A stretch of DNA of 64,000 nt from Planctomycetaceae bacterium (lineage in GTDB: Bacteria; Planctomycetota; Planctomycetia; Pirellulales; Thermoguttaceae). The stretch is from NCBI GenBank assembly GCA_012719125.1, contig JAAYAY010000040.1:1-64000 (forward strand). The letters are read 5' to 3'. The notes beneath the pieces were generated by a model. The model was not told the DNA's origin and did no database searches. It saw only the letters and a list, made by a program, of their open reading frames with translations. Both the position numbers and the translations under genes were made by a program. This document shows, one piece after another, positions 36,152 to 44,950 of the stretch; position 1 is the first letter of the stretch; every line of letters begins with the position of its first letter.

Positions 36152-38229
36152 CGAAGGCGATCCGACAAACAACGCTCCAGACGCTCGGGCTGGGTTCGGT
36201 GATCGACATCTTCCGCAACGGCAAGCTGCCCGCGGATGCCGGCGATCTGGTGGATCGCGTTTTCGGCGCCGCCGACGAGCGGGGTTCGCTGGTGATCTCC
36301 GGTGCCAACGGAATCGTCGGCGCCGGCAAGATGATGCAGCTCACTTCCAGGCTCGAACCGTTCGGCGTCCGATCGATCAGCCTCAGCCGCCCTCGAACGG
36401 CCGACGGACTCGGGCCGCAGTATCCGGGACTGGTCGAAGCCGTCGGCAAGGACCGGGCCGACCGGATCATGGGCAACATCATCCGCATGACCTACGACGG
36501 CAAGACGCTCCCGGCGGACTTGGCGCATTGGCGCCCCCGCTTTCTGCTGGAGTCGATTCCCGAGCTTCTCGAAGTCAAGAAGGCCCACTACCGGCTCTTC
36601 CGGGAGGCGTTTCCTGAGATCGAGATCCGTTCCGTCACGTCCGGGTTCCCGAGTTCGGAACTGGGCGTGGGAGTAGCTCACCCGGCCTTTCCGCACGCGA
36701 TCAACAAGGTCTGGGAAATCGTCGAAGAACAGACCTCGCCGGTCACTCAGCTTCTGTGGGCGCTCGGTTTGATCCCGGTTCCGGTCAGCGACGACTGGTC
36801 GTTCGTTTTGGACGTACTGTTTTGCGGGATCACGCTCGCCGGATTGCGATATCACCGGGCGACGAACATGCCGTTCTGGAAGATCGACAAGTTTGTGCGC
36901 AAGTCGGTCGGGCCGAATCCGTTCAGGGCCCACGACGTGATCGGCGCCGGGGGGGCCGATTTCCTCTCCTGGTCGTGCCTGCACCATCTCAGCAAGAAAT
37001 ACGGGGCCCTGTTCACCCCGACGCCGGAGTTGGAGGAGCGGAAGGAGACGGGCCAGAACTGGTATCCGCTCAACCATTTCAGGCCGCTGGTCGACTGGCC
37101 CGTGGACGACGAGGCCGAGTTCAACGGCTTTATCCTGGGCGCCTTGTTCCAGATGGCCAGTCTGATCCTGCACGAGCAGAGGGCTCCCCTGTCCCACATC
37201 AACGCGATTGGCGAGTTGTGCGCCCAGTTCCGCCGGGGCATTCTGGCGATGATCCGAAGCGTGGGCGCCGAGGCGGCCGTCAAGACGGTCGAGGCCTATC
37301 ACCGACTGCATCCCGAGGCGGCCGGCAGTTGCTGGTATCCCGAGGCGTTCGACCAGATCGGCAGCCCCGAGTGGCAGCAGTTGTACGTCAACGCCGAGCA
37401 CGACGGCAAAGTGGGAGTGATCACCATCAGCCGGGAGACCTACAACGGCGACGTCGACGCCGAACTGAACCGGGCCGTCGACTGGCTCAAGGCCGAGGGA
37501 ATCGGCCGCGTGATTGTGAGCGGCGATTTCCACCTGGCCACGCAGATGGTCGGGGCCGACACGAGCGAATTCTATCCGGCGCTGGACGACGCGGAGGCGG
37601 GGCACCGCCTGGCTGCCGCCTGGACGGCAACGGCCAGGAGGTTGCATGACGAGTTCCGGGTATCGGTCGGCTTCGTAGGCGGCAAACGCTGCCTCGGCGG
37701 TTCCCTGGAACTGCTCATGCACTGCCACTACCTGGTGGCCGTCGACGACGCGCTGTTCGGCATGCCCGAAGTGACGCTCCCGGTCCTGCCCGGGATGGAC
37801 GGTTGCCACTGGCCGTTCCGTAAGACTGAGCCGTCCCAGTGGCCCAGGCTTGTCCGACTGCTGCTGACCGGAGAGCCGGTGAAGGCGAAAGAAGCAGTGG
37901 ATTGGCTGGTCGACTACTCAGGCTCAATGCAAGACGCGCTCGCGACGGCCTGGAGCCTTGCCTCCGGTGGTGCGACCGGTGTGACGAAGCGGAAGCTGAA
38001 CGACGGCATCCTGAAGGATGTCGCTGCAGAGGCGGGGATACCGGTTTCAGACAATCCGGCCACCGAAGCGGCCAGGAAAGCGATCATGGACTCGATCCGG
38101 CAGTCGTGCGGCGTGCCGCTGCCGGAAGCCCTCGATTTGCAGGCCCGGCGCTGCGCCGACTTCTTCACCACCTCGTTCTGCAAGCACGGAACCATCGGAA
38201 CCGAGCACCAGCGGACAATGGTGGTGTGA
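36148..38229 (+). CDS. 3-hydroxyacyl-CoA dehydrogenase / enoyl-CoA hydratase fusion
   Basis: A 693-residue bifunctional enzyme. Residues about 40-370 are a divergent 3-hydroxyacyl-CoA dehydrogenase: Rossmann SGANGIVGAGK, ESIPELLEVKKAHYRLF, SVTSGF in place of SNTS, and GVAHPAFPHAINKVWEIVE around the catalytic His. Residues about 410-640 are a crotonase-fold hydratase: KRCLGGSLELLMHCHYL and FGMPEVTLPVLPGMDG. The order is the reverse of FadB (hydratase first). Translation is coupled to the thiolase gene by a 4-nt overlap. Together they would carry out hydration, oxidation and thiolysis. Confidence 0.85.
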   Translation: MTKAIRQTTLQTLGLGSVIDIFRNGKLPADAGDLVDRVFGAADERGSLVISGANGIVGAGKMMQLTSRLEPFGVRSISLSRPRTADGLGPQYPGLVEAVGKDRADRIMGNIIRMTYDGKTLPADLAHWRPRFLLESIPELLEVKKAHYRLFREAFPEIEIRSVTSGFPSSELGVGVAHPAFPHAINKVWEIVEEQTSPVTQLLWALGLIPVPVSDDWSFVLDVLFCGITLAGLRYHRATNMPFWKIDKFVRKSVGPNPFRAHDVIGAGGADFLSWSCLHHLSKKYGALFTPTPELEERKETGQNWYPLNHFRPLVDWPVDDEAEFNGFILGALFQMASLILHEQRAPLSHINAIGELCAQFRRGILAMIRSVGAEAAVKTVEAYHRLHPEAAGSCWYPEAFDQIGSPEWQQLYVNAEHDGKVGVITISRETYNGDVDAELNRAVDWLKAEGIGRVIVSGDFHLATQMVGADTSEFYPALDDAEAGHRLAAAWTATARRLHDEFRVSVGFVGGKRCLGGSLELLMHCHYLVAVDDALFGMPEVTLPVLPGMDGCHWPFRKTEPSQWPRLVRLLLTGEPVKAKEAVDWLVDYSGSMQDALATAWSLASGGATGVTKRKLNDGILKDVAAEAGIPVSDNPATEAARKAIMDSIRQSCGVPLPEALDLQARRCADFFTTSFCKHGTIGTEHQRTMVV

Positions 38230-38257
38230 CGGCATCCGGACAAGAAGTATTCACCAG

Positions 38258-39586
38258 CTATTGACGACCGTTGGGGACGAACTTGAGCAGGTTCTCCCCT
38301 TCGGCCGGCATTGAGGCCAATGCCGCCTCGAGTTTTCGTTTCGCCGCCTGAGCTTCGGCGTCCAGATCGTCGTTGGCCAGAGGGCGTTTTTCGAGCACGT
38401 CGTTTGCCGCGTCGAAGAAGCTGCCGTCCCCGTAAAGCTTCCAGCGCTTATCGCGAACGAACCGCTTCGGTTCCGTTCGCTCGGGCCGTGGGCAGTAGTA
38501 GCAGTAGATCCACTCGCGTGGCGTGCCCTGCTCGCCGCGGAGCTGCGGCAGGAAGCTTTGGCCGTCGAGCCCGCAGGGAACGGCCAATCCGGCCGCTTCC
38601 AGGCAGGTGGGAAGGAAGTCGGAGAAGTCGACGAGATCCTGGCACACGCGGCCCTTGGGGGCGACGCCGTCCCAGCACGCGACCAGCGGCACGAGCGTTC
38701 CTGCGTCGGTGGTCTTGCCCTTGCCGCCGGCGATCTCGACACCGTTCAATTGCGACTTGATGCTCGTGTTGGTGCCGTTGTCGCCGGTGAAGAAAATCAA
38801 GGTGTTCTCGGCGATTCCCAACTCCTCGGTCTTTGCCACGACGCGGCCCACCATCTTGTCCATGTAGGCCACCATGTCCTCGAAGTTGCGTTGCTTGTCC
38901 TTGCTCGTCTTGGAGGGGCTGTCGGGGGTGACTTCGAACGGGTTGTGGACGAGGATCATCGGGTAGTAGATGAAGAACGGCTTCTCGTGGTTCTTGCCCA
39001 TGAAGTCCAAAACGTACCGGTTGACGACGTCGGGGCCGTAGCTGGATGCGTCGTCGAATTGGCGATTCTCCCCGTCGATATTGAGCAGCGGTTGCCAGTA
39101 GCGCGAGCCAAGCTTGTCGACCTGCCAGAGACAGAAATGGTCGAAGCCGGCCTGGTCCGGCCAGGTTCCCTTGAAGCGGAACTGTTCGGTATAGTTCTCC
39201 GCTCCGAGCAGTTGCCACTTGCCGGCAACGAGCGTCTCGTAGCCGCCCGCCTGGAAGTACTGGCCGATGGTTGTCTGATTGCTGTTGAGGACGGAGAAGG
39301 CCGAGTAGTTGCGAACGTTCGACATTCCCGTCATGAGTTTCACCCGGCTGGGCGTGCAGAGCGGTTGGGAATAGCAGTGGGTGAAGCGGACGCCGCGCTC
39401 GGCCATGCGGTCGATGGCGGGCGTGCGGTACTGCTGGCTGCCAAAACAGCCGAAGCACTCGCAGCCGATGTCGTCGGCCATGATCAGAATGACATTCGGC
39501 CGGGATTCGGCGGCCTCAGCGGGCAGGCCGGCCGGCAGGATCGCCAGGAGGAGAGCGAGGGCTGGGATTGGTTGGGGGAGTTTCAT
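38258..39586 (-). CDS. Secreted sulfatase (formylglycine type)
   Basis: A 442-residue sulfatase. Residues 1-25 are a Sec signal (cleavage near AEAAES). ILIMADDIG holds the calcium-binding Asp pair (38-39), and CTPSR (Cys77) is the motif whose Cys is converted to formylglycine. A later HNPF and the GDNGTN stretch complete the active site. Length is at the short end (typical 450-550). It probably removes sulfate from a glycan; the lyase gene diverging from it suggests polysaccharide use. Confidence 0.9.
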   Translation of the reverse strand: MKLPQPIPALALLLAILPAGLPAEAAESRPNVILIMADDIGCECFGCFGSQQYRTPAIDRMAERGVRFTHCYSQPLCTPSRVKLMTGMSNVRNYSAFSVLNSNQTTIGQYFQAGGYETLVAGKWQLLGAENYTEQFRFKGTWPDQAGFDHFCLWQVDKLGSRYWQPLLNIDGENRQFDDASSYGPDVVNRYVLDFMGKNHEKPFFIYYPMILVHNPFEVTPDSPSKTSKDKQRNFEDMVAYMDKMVGRVVAKTEELGIAENTLIFFTGDNGTNTSIKSQLNGVEIAGGKGKTTDAGTLVPLVACWDGVAPKGRVCQDLVDFSDFLPTCLEAAGLAVPCGLDGQSFLPQLRGEQGTPREWIYCYYCPRPERTEPKRFVRDKRWKLYGDGSFFDAANDVLEKRPLANDDLDAEAQAAKRKLEAALASMPAEGENLLKFVPNGRQ

Positions 39587-39992
39587 TGCAGGTCCGTTGA
39601 GAACGTGTTCTAATCTGGGCGACGGACGGCAAGCCGGAACGGCCTGACGTTCATTGTGGCCAAGCGTTCGCTGAAAAGCGAGCGTGCATGAGGTTCTTCT
39701 GCCGCAAGTGGAAGGAATCCCATAAGGATCTGAGAGGCCTTATGCGGGTTCTTCTTGTAGTGATTTGGATCGTAGGACTCGGCGTTCTTTCTGCGAACAG
39801 AAACCAGTTTGTATCGAATCCAGGCGGCAGGGCCGCCGGCCAGTGGGCGACACTTGCCGAGTGTCGCTCGTGAGCGCTGACAACAAATTCCCGAGTTGCG
39901 CCCGGCAGAAGCGACCCACGCCGAAGTGGAACGCATCTGCTGGTCGTGGCTCTGAACCGAAGCCTTCACAATCGATGAGGACGGTAGTCGAC
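39587..39992. other. Divergent intergenic region with small hairpins
   Basis: About 406 bp between sulfatase and lyase genes. It includes a perfect 8-bp stem with a 5-nt loop at 39847-39867 (GCGACACT / AGTGTCGC) and a looser stem around 39663-39684. A 43-residue frame from 39742 begins with a hydrophobic stretch (RVLLVVIWIVGLGVL) but has only a weak AGAGG upstream, so I do not call it. Confidence 0.5.
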
Positions 39993-42900
39993 ATGGTGAG
40001 ACGCACGAAACGATGGGCGGTTGCAGTTGGAGTGGCAACCTATGCTTTCACAGTGATTCTCTGCGCAACAAGCGGTCTTGCCGCCGAGAAGGCGGCCGTC
40101 TTGTTCGTCGGGGACAGCGACAACCACGTCGCCTCCGGCCTGAGGGCGCTCCAGGTGCCGTTCGACGAATCGTCGGTGAACGACCTGGTCCAGGGAGAGG
40201 TCTGCCTGTTCGACTACGGCGTGCTCGTCCTCGGCATGGACGTTGGGCGCACGGGTCTGGAATCGATCAAGGATGCCGTTGCCGCCTTTGTTGAAGTGGG
40301 CGGCGCCGTCCTCTGCTTCCGATCGCCCGATCCGGATCCCTGGCTTCCCGTCTCCCTGGAAAAGGACCGGGCCTACGCCCTTGGCGAGGTGCTTGTGCCG
40401 GAACATCCCATCTTCACCACACCCCACCGGTTTGACCGCACGTCTCTGCAGGCCGTTCACGGCGGCTCGATCTATGCGGGATTCTATGGATTGGGCGATG
40501 GCTGGAAGCCGCTGCTTTCGGCCGGCAAACAGCAGGCCTGGGACAAAACCCCGTCCGTGCATGGCGGCGATCACTACGGTATCGTGGAACTCCGGCTCGG
40601 GCGCGGACGCATCTTGATGTGCCAGATGATTCCGGCCTATGCCTGGTTCAACGACGCCAAGGGCGACGCGAACAGCCCGGGCGCTCGCTTCTTCGAAAAT
40701 CTCGTTCACTACGCACTGGCATCGGCACACACGCCGGCGGGACCGCGCAAACCGCGGGTGCGCCCCGACTCCTACGTGGCCGATCTTGGCGAGCTTATGC
40801 AGACACCTCGCGGCTGGGATCGCCTGCGTTTGGATGATCCGGCCTGGCAGTTCACCGCCAAGGGACCGTTTACTGGAGCGTGCGATCGCCGCGGCGTGTT
40901 CACGATTTCGTACGGCAAGGAGGCAGCCCAGGCCGGCAATTATGGCCAGGTCTCGCGACGATTGCCGATCCCCGAAGGGGCTCGGCGTGTGATGCTGCGC
41001 GTCTACCAGACCGACGACTACTGCGGCGGCCAAGAGCCCAAGATGGTCGGCGACGAACGGGTGAGCACCTCGTTGAACCGGAAGGAGGCCTACCGTTTCC
41101 GGCAGGTGCTGGTCGACAACAAAGTCGTTGACGAGACCGACGTGCTGGGGCGGAACGTGCAGCCCGCCCGGGACAGGATCCGATGGTACGACATTACCGA
41201 GATGGCCGGCGGGAAGCGGGAAGTGACGCTCGCCTTGAAGGTTGTCGACCGGAAGGATACGGGCGAGGAGACGTTTCCAACCGACTGCTTCTTCGCCTGC
41301 GTCGATCTCCGTACGGATTTTGTGCGGTTGGATGCCAAGCAGCTCGCGGCCGAGGGTTATGCCGAAACGAACCGCGGAATGGCGCTCTCGCAGGAGGCGG
41401 GATCGCTGTCGCTGAAAGCGCCGGTGCCGGAGGGCCGGTATGTGGTTGCGTTCTGCGTGCTCGATCATCCCTTCGGACAAGGCCAAGCGAAGATCACGGT
41501 CAACGGCCAGACCGCGGTGGTTGCTCGTGCTTCGGCCGACGATCACCGGTTCTGGTGGCTGACGACGCCTCCGATGTTGCTTGCCGGGAATGCGGAAGTC
41601 ACATTCCACGCTCAAGGAGACGGCGAGGAGCGGATGGCCGTCTCGGAGGTGGCCTTTGTGCCGGCCGATCTGTGCGCGATACAAGGCGGGATGCCGGTTG
41701 CCGAAGCACCGGTTTTCAAGCCTGGTGTGCCGGCCGAACGTGAAGTGGTCGAACTGACGGTATGCGAACCCGCCGGCGCGGCGAGAACGGGTGAAGTTGC
41801 CAGCCAGGCCGTTCCCTTCGGCATGGGCCGGCTTCGGTCTCCCGATCATCTTGCTGTGACAACGACTGACGGGAAGGCCGTGCCGAGCCAGGTGCGACCG
41901 TTCGCCTTTTGGCCGGACGGCAGTATCCAGTCGGCCGTTGTCACCTTCCCGGCCGATGTGCGGGCGAGCGGGAAGGCCAAGTATGAGCTTCATTTCGGAA
42001 AGCAGATCGCTGCAAGCAGCGTTGCCGAGCCGCTCGCAGTGAAAGAGTCGCAGGAGCATTTCAGAATCGACACGGGACGCCTGCAGGTCGAGATTCCCCG
42101 AAAGACCGGGGCCGTCGTCTCGGCTGCGTCGATCGACGGGAAAGAAGTCCTGATTCCCAACGATCGGTCGTGGGGATTGGAACTGGAGACGGAGGACGGG
42201 CGTCTGCTGCGGAGCGACGGGATGACGGCCGCGTCGTGTGTCCTCGCCGAGCGGGGACCGCTGCGGGCGATCGTGGTCAAGACCGGCAAGCTGGCCGACG
42301 ATGCCGGCGAGGTGATCGACTACCGCTACGAATTGCACTTCACCCGCGGTTCGGCCGAGGTGCGGTTCTTCCCCCGGTTCAGCAACGTGGTTCATTCGGC
42401 GGGGGTTTTCGTCAAACGGCTTTCGCTGGAGTTGCCGTGGCAGACGGGACGTTCGGCGGTGTACTACGCTGCGTCGGAGAATGGCGAGCCCGTACGGGTC
42501 GATCTGCAAGGCGCCGCGGACCTCTATCAACACACGCACGACACGCTCACGATCGCGGGCGACGGCGTGCGGGCCGATGCAAGGCTGTCGCGAGCGGCGG
42601 GGCGGTTGACCGGCTGGACGCTCCTCGACGGTCCAGCTCCGCTTAAGGTCGGACTTCGTTACGCGTGGGAGATGTATCCGAAACGGATGCGGATCGACAA
42701 CGGCGGATTGGCGATCGACCTGGTTCCGCCGCCGCTTACAGACGCCGATATCCCCGAGGCGGCAAAGCAAGTCCCCGAGGTGGCCGATCGGCCGATCGGC
42801 GGCGTCGGCTATCCGCAGGCCTTGGGTCGGCCCGGGCTGTTTCGCCTGGCCGTGGGGGAGAGCATCGGTCACGAGCTATGGCTCTCCTTCGGGAGCGACG

Positions 42901-44090
42901 ATCGGCGACCGGTGGAAGAGCAATTTGCCGCCGGTCTGGAGCCATTGCGGGCGTGGGCCGATCCGGCCTACGTTGCCGGCACGCGTGTGTTCTGCGAGTT
43001 TCATCCTACCGACCCGGCCATCTTCCCGCGGTACGAGAAGGCGGTCGACGGGGCCTACGAGGTCTTCATGAAGCGGCGCCGCGATCGAAAGCAGTACGGC
43101 ATGGAGAACTTCGGCGACGACACGTTTGAATGGGGCTACGGGCCGTCGTACACGTTCTGGAGCAACCAGGAGGACGACCGCACCCACGGCATGCTGATGC
43201 AGTACGTTCGCTCGGGCGATCTCCGCTGGTGGGACCTGGGCGAACAGGCGGCCCGGCATTATCGCGACGTCGATCTGGTGGCCGCCTCACCCGATCGGCC
43301 CGGCGACGTGGGTGGTCCGATCCACCACAACAGCCGCCATTTTGTTTCGAAGGGCTGGGTTGCCGATCACACGCGGGGCGCACCCGACACGGGTCATTCC
43401 TGGAGCGAGGGGCTGGTCGACTACTGGCTGTTGACGGGCGATCTGCTGGCCGGCGAGGCGGTGGTTCGCATGGGCGATTGGTACGTGGGCAAGGTCGACG
43501 ACTTCCGCTTCGGGGCCGGCAGCCAGGAACGGGGCCAGGGCTGGGCCCTCACCGGGTTGACGGCAATCTACCGCGCGACGGGCGATCCGCGATACCTGGA
43601 TGCCGCAAAGCGCGTGCAGGATTGGGTGAACCAGTGGCAGGATCCCGTCCGCGGCGTGATCAGCGTGCCCATCAGCGAACAGCCGAGCTACGAGGGGGGG
43701 ACGACGTTCATGCACGGGATCGTCGGCCACGGAGTGGCGCGGCTCTACGAGGTGACGGGCGATCCGCAGACGCTTCGCTCTTTGCAGGGCATTGCCGACT
43801 GGGTCGTCACCGAGCCCATGGGTCCGCCGGGCCAGTTCTGGTACAAGCAGGCGCCGAGCCTCAAGAGGGGCTACAGCTACAACGGGAAAGCCATGAGCGC
43901 CACGAGCTACGCCTATGCGCTGACCGGCGACACGTTCATGGCGGAAGTCACCGATGCGATCTTCAGCCACATCTCGCCCGACATTCGGTCGATGCCGTTT
44001 CTCACGCCGACGTTGGCGCATTTGGCTAGGTGGCGAACGGCCGCTACCGCAAATCCCGCCAACAACTCCAGCTCAGTCCCGCCAAGATGA
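39993..44090 (+). CDS. Giant exported PcRGLX/YetA-like polysaccharide lyase
   Basis: A 1,365-residue exported protein with a Sec signal (1-30, ending near GLAAEKAA). Residues about 31-250 form a GATase/ThuA-like domain (AAVLFVGDSDNHVASGLRAL). Residues about 260-580 are beta-rich. From about 586 a domain like the PcRGLX/YetA N-terminal RIFT barrel begins (SQAVPFGMGRLRSP, RPFAFWPDGSIQSAVVTFPA). From about 990 to the end is an alpha/alpha toroid (GMENFGDDTFEWGYG, HHNSRHFVSKGWVADHT, GHSWSEGLVDYWLLTGD). Family members are exo-rhamnogalacturonan lyases (PL26-like) and relatives. I chose ATG 39993; ATG 39975 is possible. Substrate not proven. Confidence 0.78.
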   Translation: MVRRTKRWAVAVGVATYAFTVILCATSGLAAEKAAVLFVGDSDNHVASGLRALQVPFDESSVNDLVQGEVCLFDYGVLVLGMDVGRTGLESIKDAVAAFVEVGGAVLCFRSPDPDPWLPVSLEKDRAYALGEVLVPEHPIFTTPHRFDRTSLQAVHGGSIYAGFYGLGDGWKPLLSAGKQQAWDKTPSVHGGDHYGIVELRLGRGRILMCQMIPAYAWFNDAKGDANSPGARFFENLVHYALASAHTPAGPRKPRVRPDSYVADLGELMQTPRGWDRLRLDDPAWQFTAKGPFTGACDRRGVFTISYGKEAAQAGNYGQVSRRLPIPEGARRVMLRVYQTDDYCGGQEPKMVGDERVSTSLNRKEAYRFRQVLVDNKVVDETDVLGRNVQPARDRIRWYDITEMAGGKREVTLALKVVDRKDTGEETFPTDCFFACVDLRTDFVRLDAKQLAAEGYAETNRGMALSQEAGSLSLKAPVPEGRYVVAFCVLDHPFGQGQAKITVNGQTAVVARASADDHRFWWLTTPPMLLAGNAEVTFHAQGDGEERMAVSEVAFVPADLCAIQGGMPVAEAPVFKPGVPAEREVVELTVCEPAGAARTGEVASQAVPFGMGRLRSPDHLAVTTTDGKAVPSQVRPFAFWPDGSIQSAVVTFPADVRASGKAKYELHFGKQIAASSVAEPLAVKESQEHFRIDTGRLQVEIPRKTGAVVSAASIDGKEVLIPNDRSWGLELETEDGRLLRSDGMTAASCVLAERGPLRAIVVKTGKLADDAGEVIDYRYELHFTRGSAEVRFFPRFSNVVHSAGVFVKRLSLELPWQTGRSAVYYAASENGEPVRVDLQGAADLYQHTHDTLTIAGDGVRADARLSRAAGRLTGWTLLDGPAPLKVGLRYAWEMYPKRMRIDNGGLAIDLVPPPLTDADIPEAAKQVPEVADRPIGGVGYPQALGRPGLFRLAVGESIGHELWLSFGSDDRRPVEEQFAAGLEPLRAWADPAYVAGTRVFCEFHPTDPAIFPRYEKAVDGAYEVFMKRRRDRKQYGMENFGDDTFEWGYGPSYTFWSNQEDDRTHGMLMQYVRSGDLRWWDLGEQAARHYRDVDLVAASPDRPGDVGGPIHHNSRHFVSKGWVADHTRGAPDTGHSWSEGLVDYWLLTGDLLAGEAVVRMGDWYVGKVDDFRFGAGSQERGQGWALTGLTAIYRATGDPRYLDAAKRVQDWVNQWQDPVRGVISVPISEQPSYEGGTTFMHGIVGHGVARLYEVTGDPQTLRSLQGIADWVVTEPMGPPGQFWYKQAPSLKRGYSYNGKAMSATSYAYALTGDTFMAEVTDAIFSHISPDIRSMPFLTPTLAHLARWRTAATANPANNSSSVPPR

Positions 44091-44529
44091 TTCCGCAGAG
44101 CAGGTAACTAACGTCCATCGGCAGGCTGATCCGCTCCAAGGGCACGCCCATGGTGAGGTCGAGTCCGAAAAGGAGGATGAGGACGGCGGCGACGGAGAAG
44201 CCGAACACGGTCAGCGCCGCTCGGATGTCGAAATAGGATTGCGTGGGCTGAGGCCGTGAACGTGCGGGTGTTTCGGTTGGCGATGGTGCCGCGGCCTCTC
44301 GGGCCACTCGTGCACCTTGCTGACGACCTTCCAAGGTCCGCGCCGCACGGCGCATCGGCTGAGCGACCGGCAACGGTTTCTGGCCACGAGCCTCAACCTG
44401 GTCGCGGCCCGGAATGTTCCCGGCGGCCTCCTTGCTCGACGGCGGCCGCCGATGGGGCGCCTGCCGGCGTTCCGCGTGATGAAACTGTCTTGACGGTGCT
44501 TGTCTTCCTTTCTGGGTTTGATGGTTCAT
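44044..44529 (-). CDS. Small membrane protein with Pro/Arg-rich N-terminus
   Basis: A 161-residue protein of unknown family. ATG 44529 has an excellent AAGGAG at 8 nt. Residues 1-95 are polar, rich in Pro, Arg, Gln and Ala and probably disordered. Residues about 100-155 form two membrane helices (ALTVFGFSVAAVLILLFGLD and SYLLCGIILAGLSW). Its last 47 nt overlap the 3' end of the convergent lyase gene. It may be the last gene of the htrA transcript, though a strong hairpin precedes it. Function unknown. Confidence 0.65.
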   Translation of the reverse strand: MNHQTQKGRQAPSRQFHHAERRQAPHRRPPSSKEAAGNIPGRDQVEARGQKPLPVAQPMRRAARTLEGRQQGARVAREAAAPSPTETPARSRPQPTQSYFDIRAALTVFGFSVAAVLILLFGLDLTMGVPLERISLPMDVSYLLCGIILAGLSWSCWRDLR

Positions 44530-44560
44530 GGTCTATCTCCTTGCTGGTCAGAACAAGCAG

Positions 44561-44643
44561 GTCCCGGCGCCGCGCGGGACCCGTAGTTGACACAAAACAG
44601 TCCTCCGTCCTTCGTGACACGTGTCCCGTGCGGCGCCCGGGAC
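44561..44643. repeat. GGTCCCG-family hairpin, copy 4
   Basis: Arms 44561-44580 and 44623-44643 are nearly perfect complements, and each arm also closes on itself. It lies between two minus-strand small genes. There is no T-run on the minus-strand side, so it looks like a REP-type element rather than a terminator, though it could stabilise or attenuate the transcript. Confidence 0.7.
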
Positions 44644-44662
44644 CGGTTTTGCGATCGACCCG

Positions 44663-44902
44663 CTATTGTCTGATCCGACTTCGCTTCCGTCCAAAGCCCC
44701 GGAAGGTGATCGGACGATCGGCCAGCTTCCGCGGACGGCTGGGCCAATCGCCGACACCCACTTCGACGTCGCACCCATAGCAGACGCTGACCCCGCGGGG
44801 GACGGATTGGCCGCAAATCTGGCACCAGTGGGTACTCGTCGTGTGGTTGAGCAGCAAAGTGGTTTCACGGTCTTCGAGAGAAACGGTCGGCGTTGCGATC
44901 AT
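44663..44902 (-). CDS. Small zinc-ribbon protein
   Basis: A 79-residue protein with two CxxC knuckles, WCQICGQ and VCYGCDV, 12 residues apart, a classic zinc ribbon. The C-terminus is basic (RGFGRKRSRIRQ). ATG 44902 has a perfect GGAGG 7-8 nt upstream, which makes this a real gene despite its size. It lies 48 nt after the 129-residue protein gene on the same strand. Partner and role unknown; the ribbon could bind nucleic acid or protein. Confidence 0.7.
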   Translation of the reverse strand: MIATPTVSLEDRETTLLLNHTTSTHWCQICGQSVPRGVSVCYGCDVEVGVGDWPSRPRKLADRPITFRGFGRKRSRIRQ

Positions 44903-44950
44903 CGTGTATCCTCCGAGATAACCAGGGAGCGGATTACTGAAACACCGTAC

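Noticed and set aside
35860-37809. 649-residue minus-strand open frame over the fusion enzyme
   Set aside because: Antisense shadow; the + strand encodes recognisable dehydrogenase and crotonase domains.
39742-39873. 43-residue frame with a hydrophobic start
   Set aside because: Only a weak AGAGG, and it runs through a hairpin repeat; not enough for a gene call.
39966-42872. 968-residue minus-strand open frame over the lyase
   Set aside because: Antisense shadow of the multidomain lyase; no start signal.
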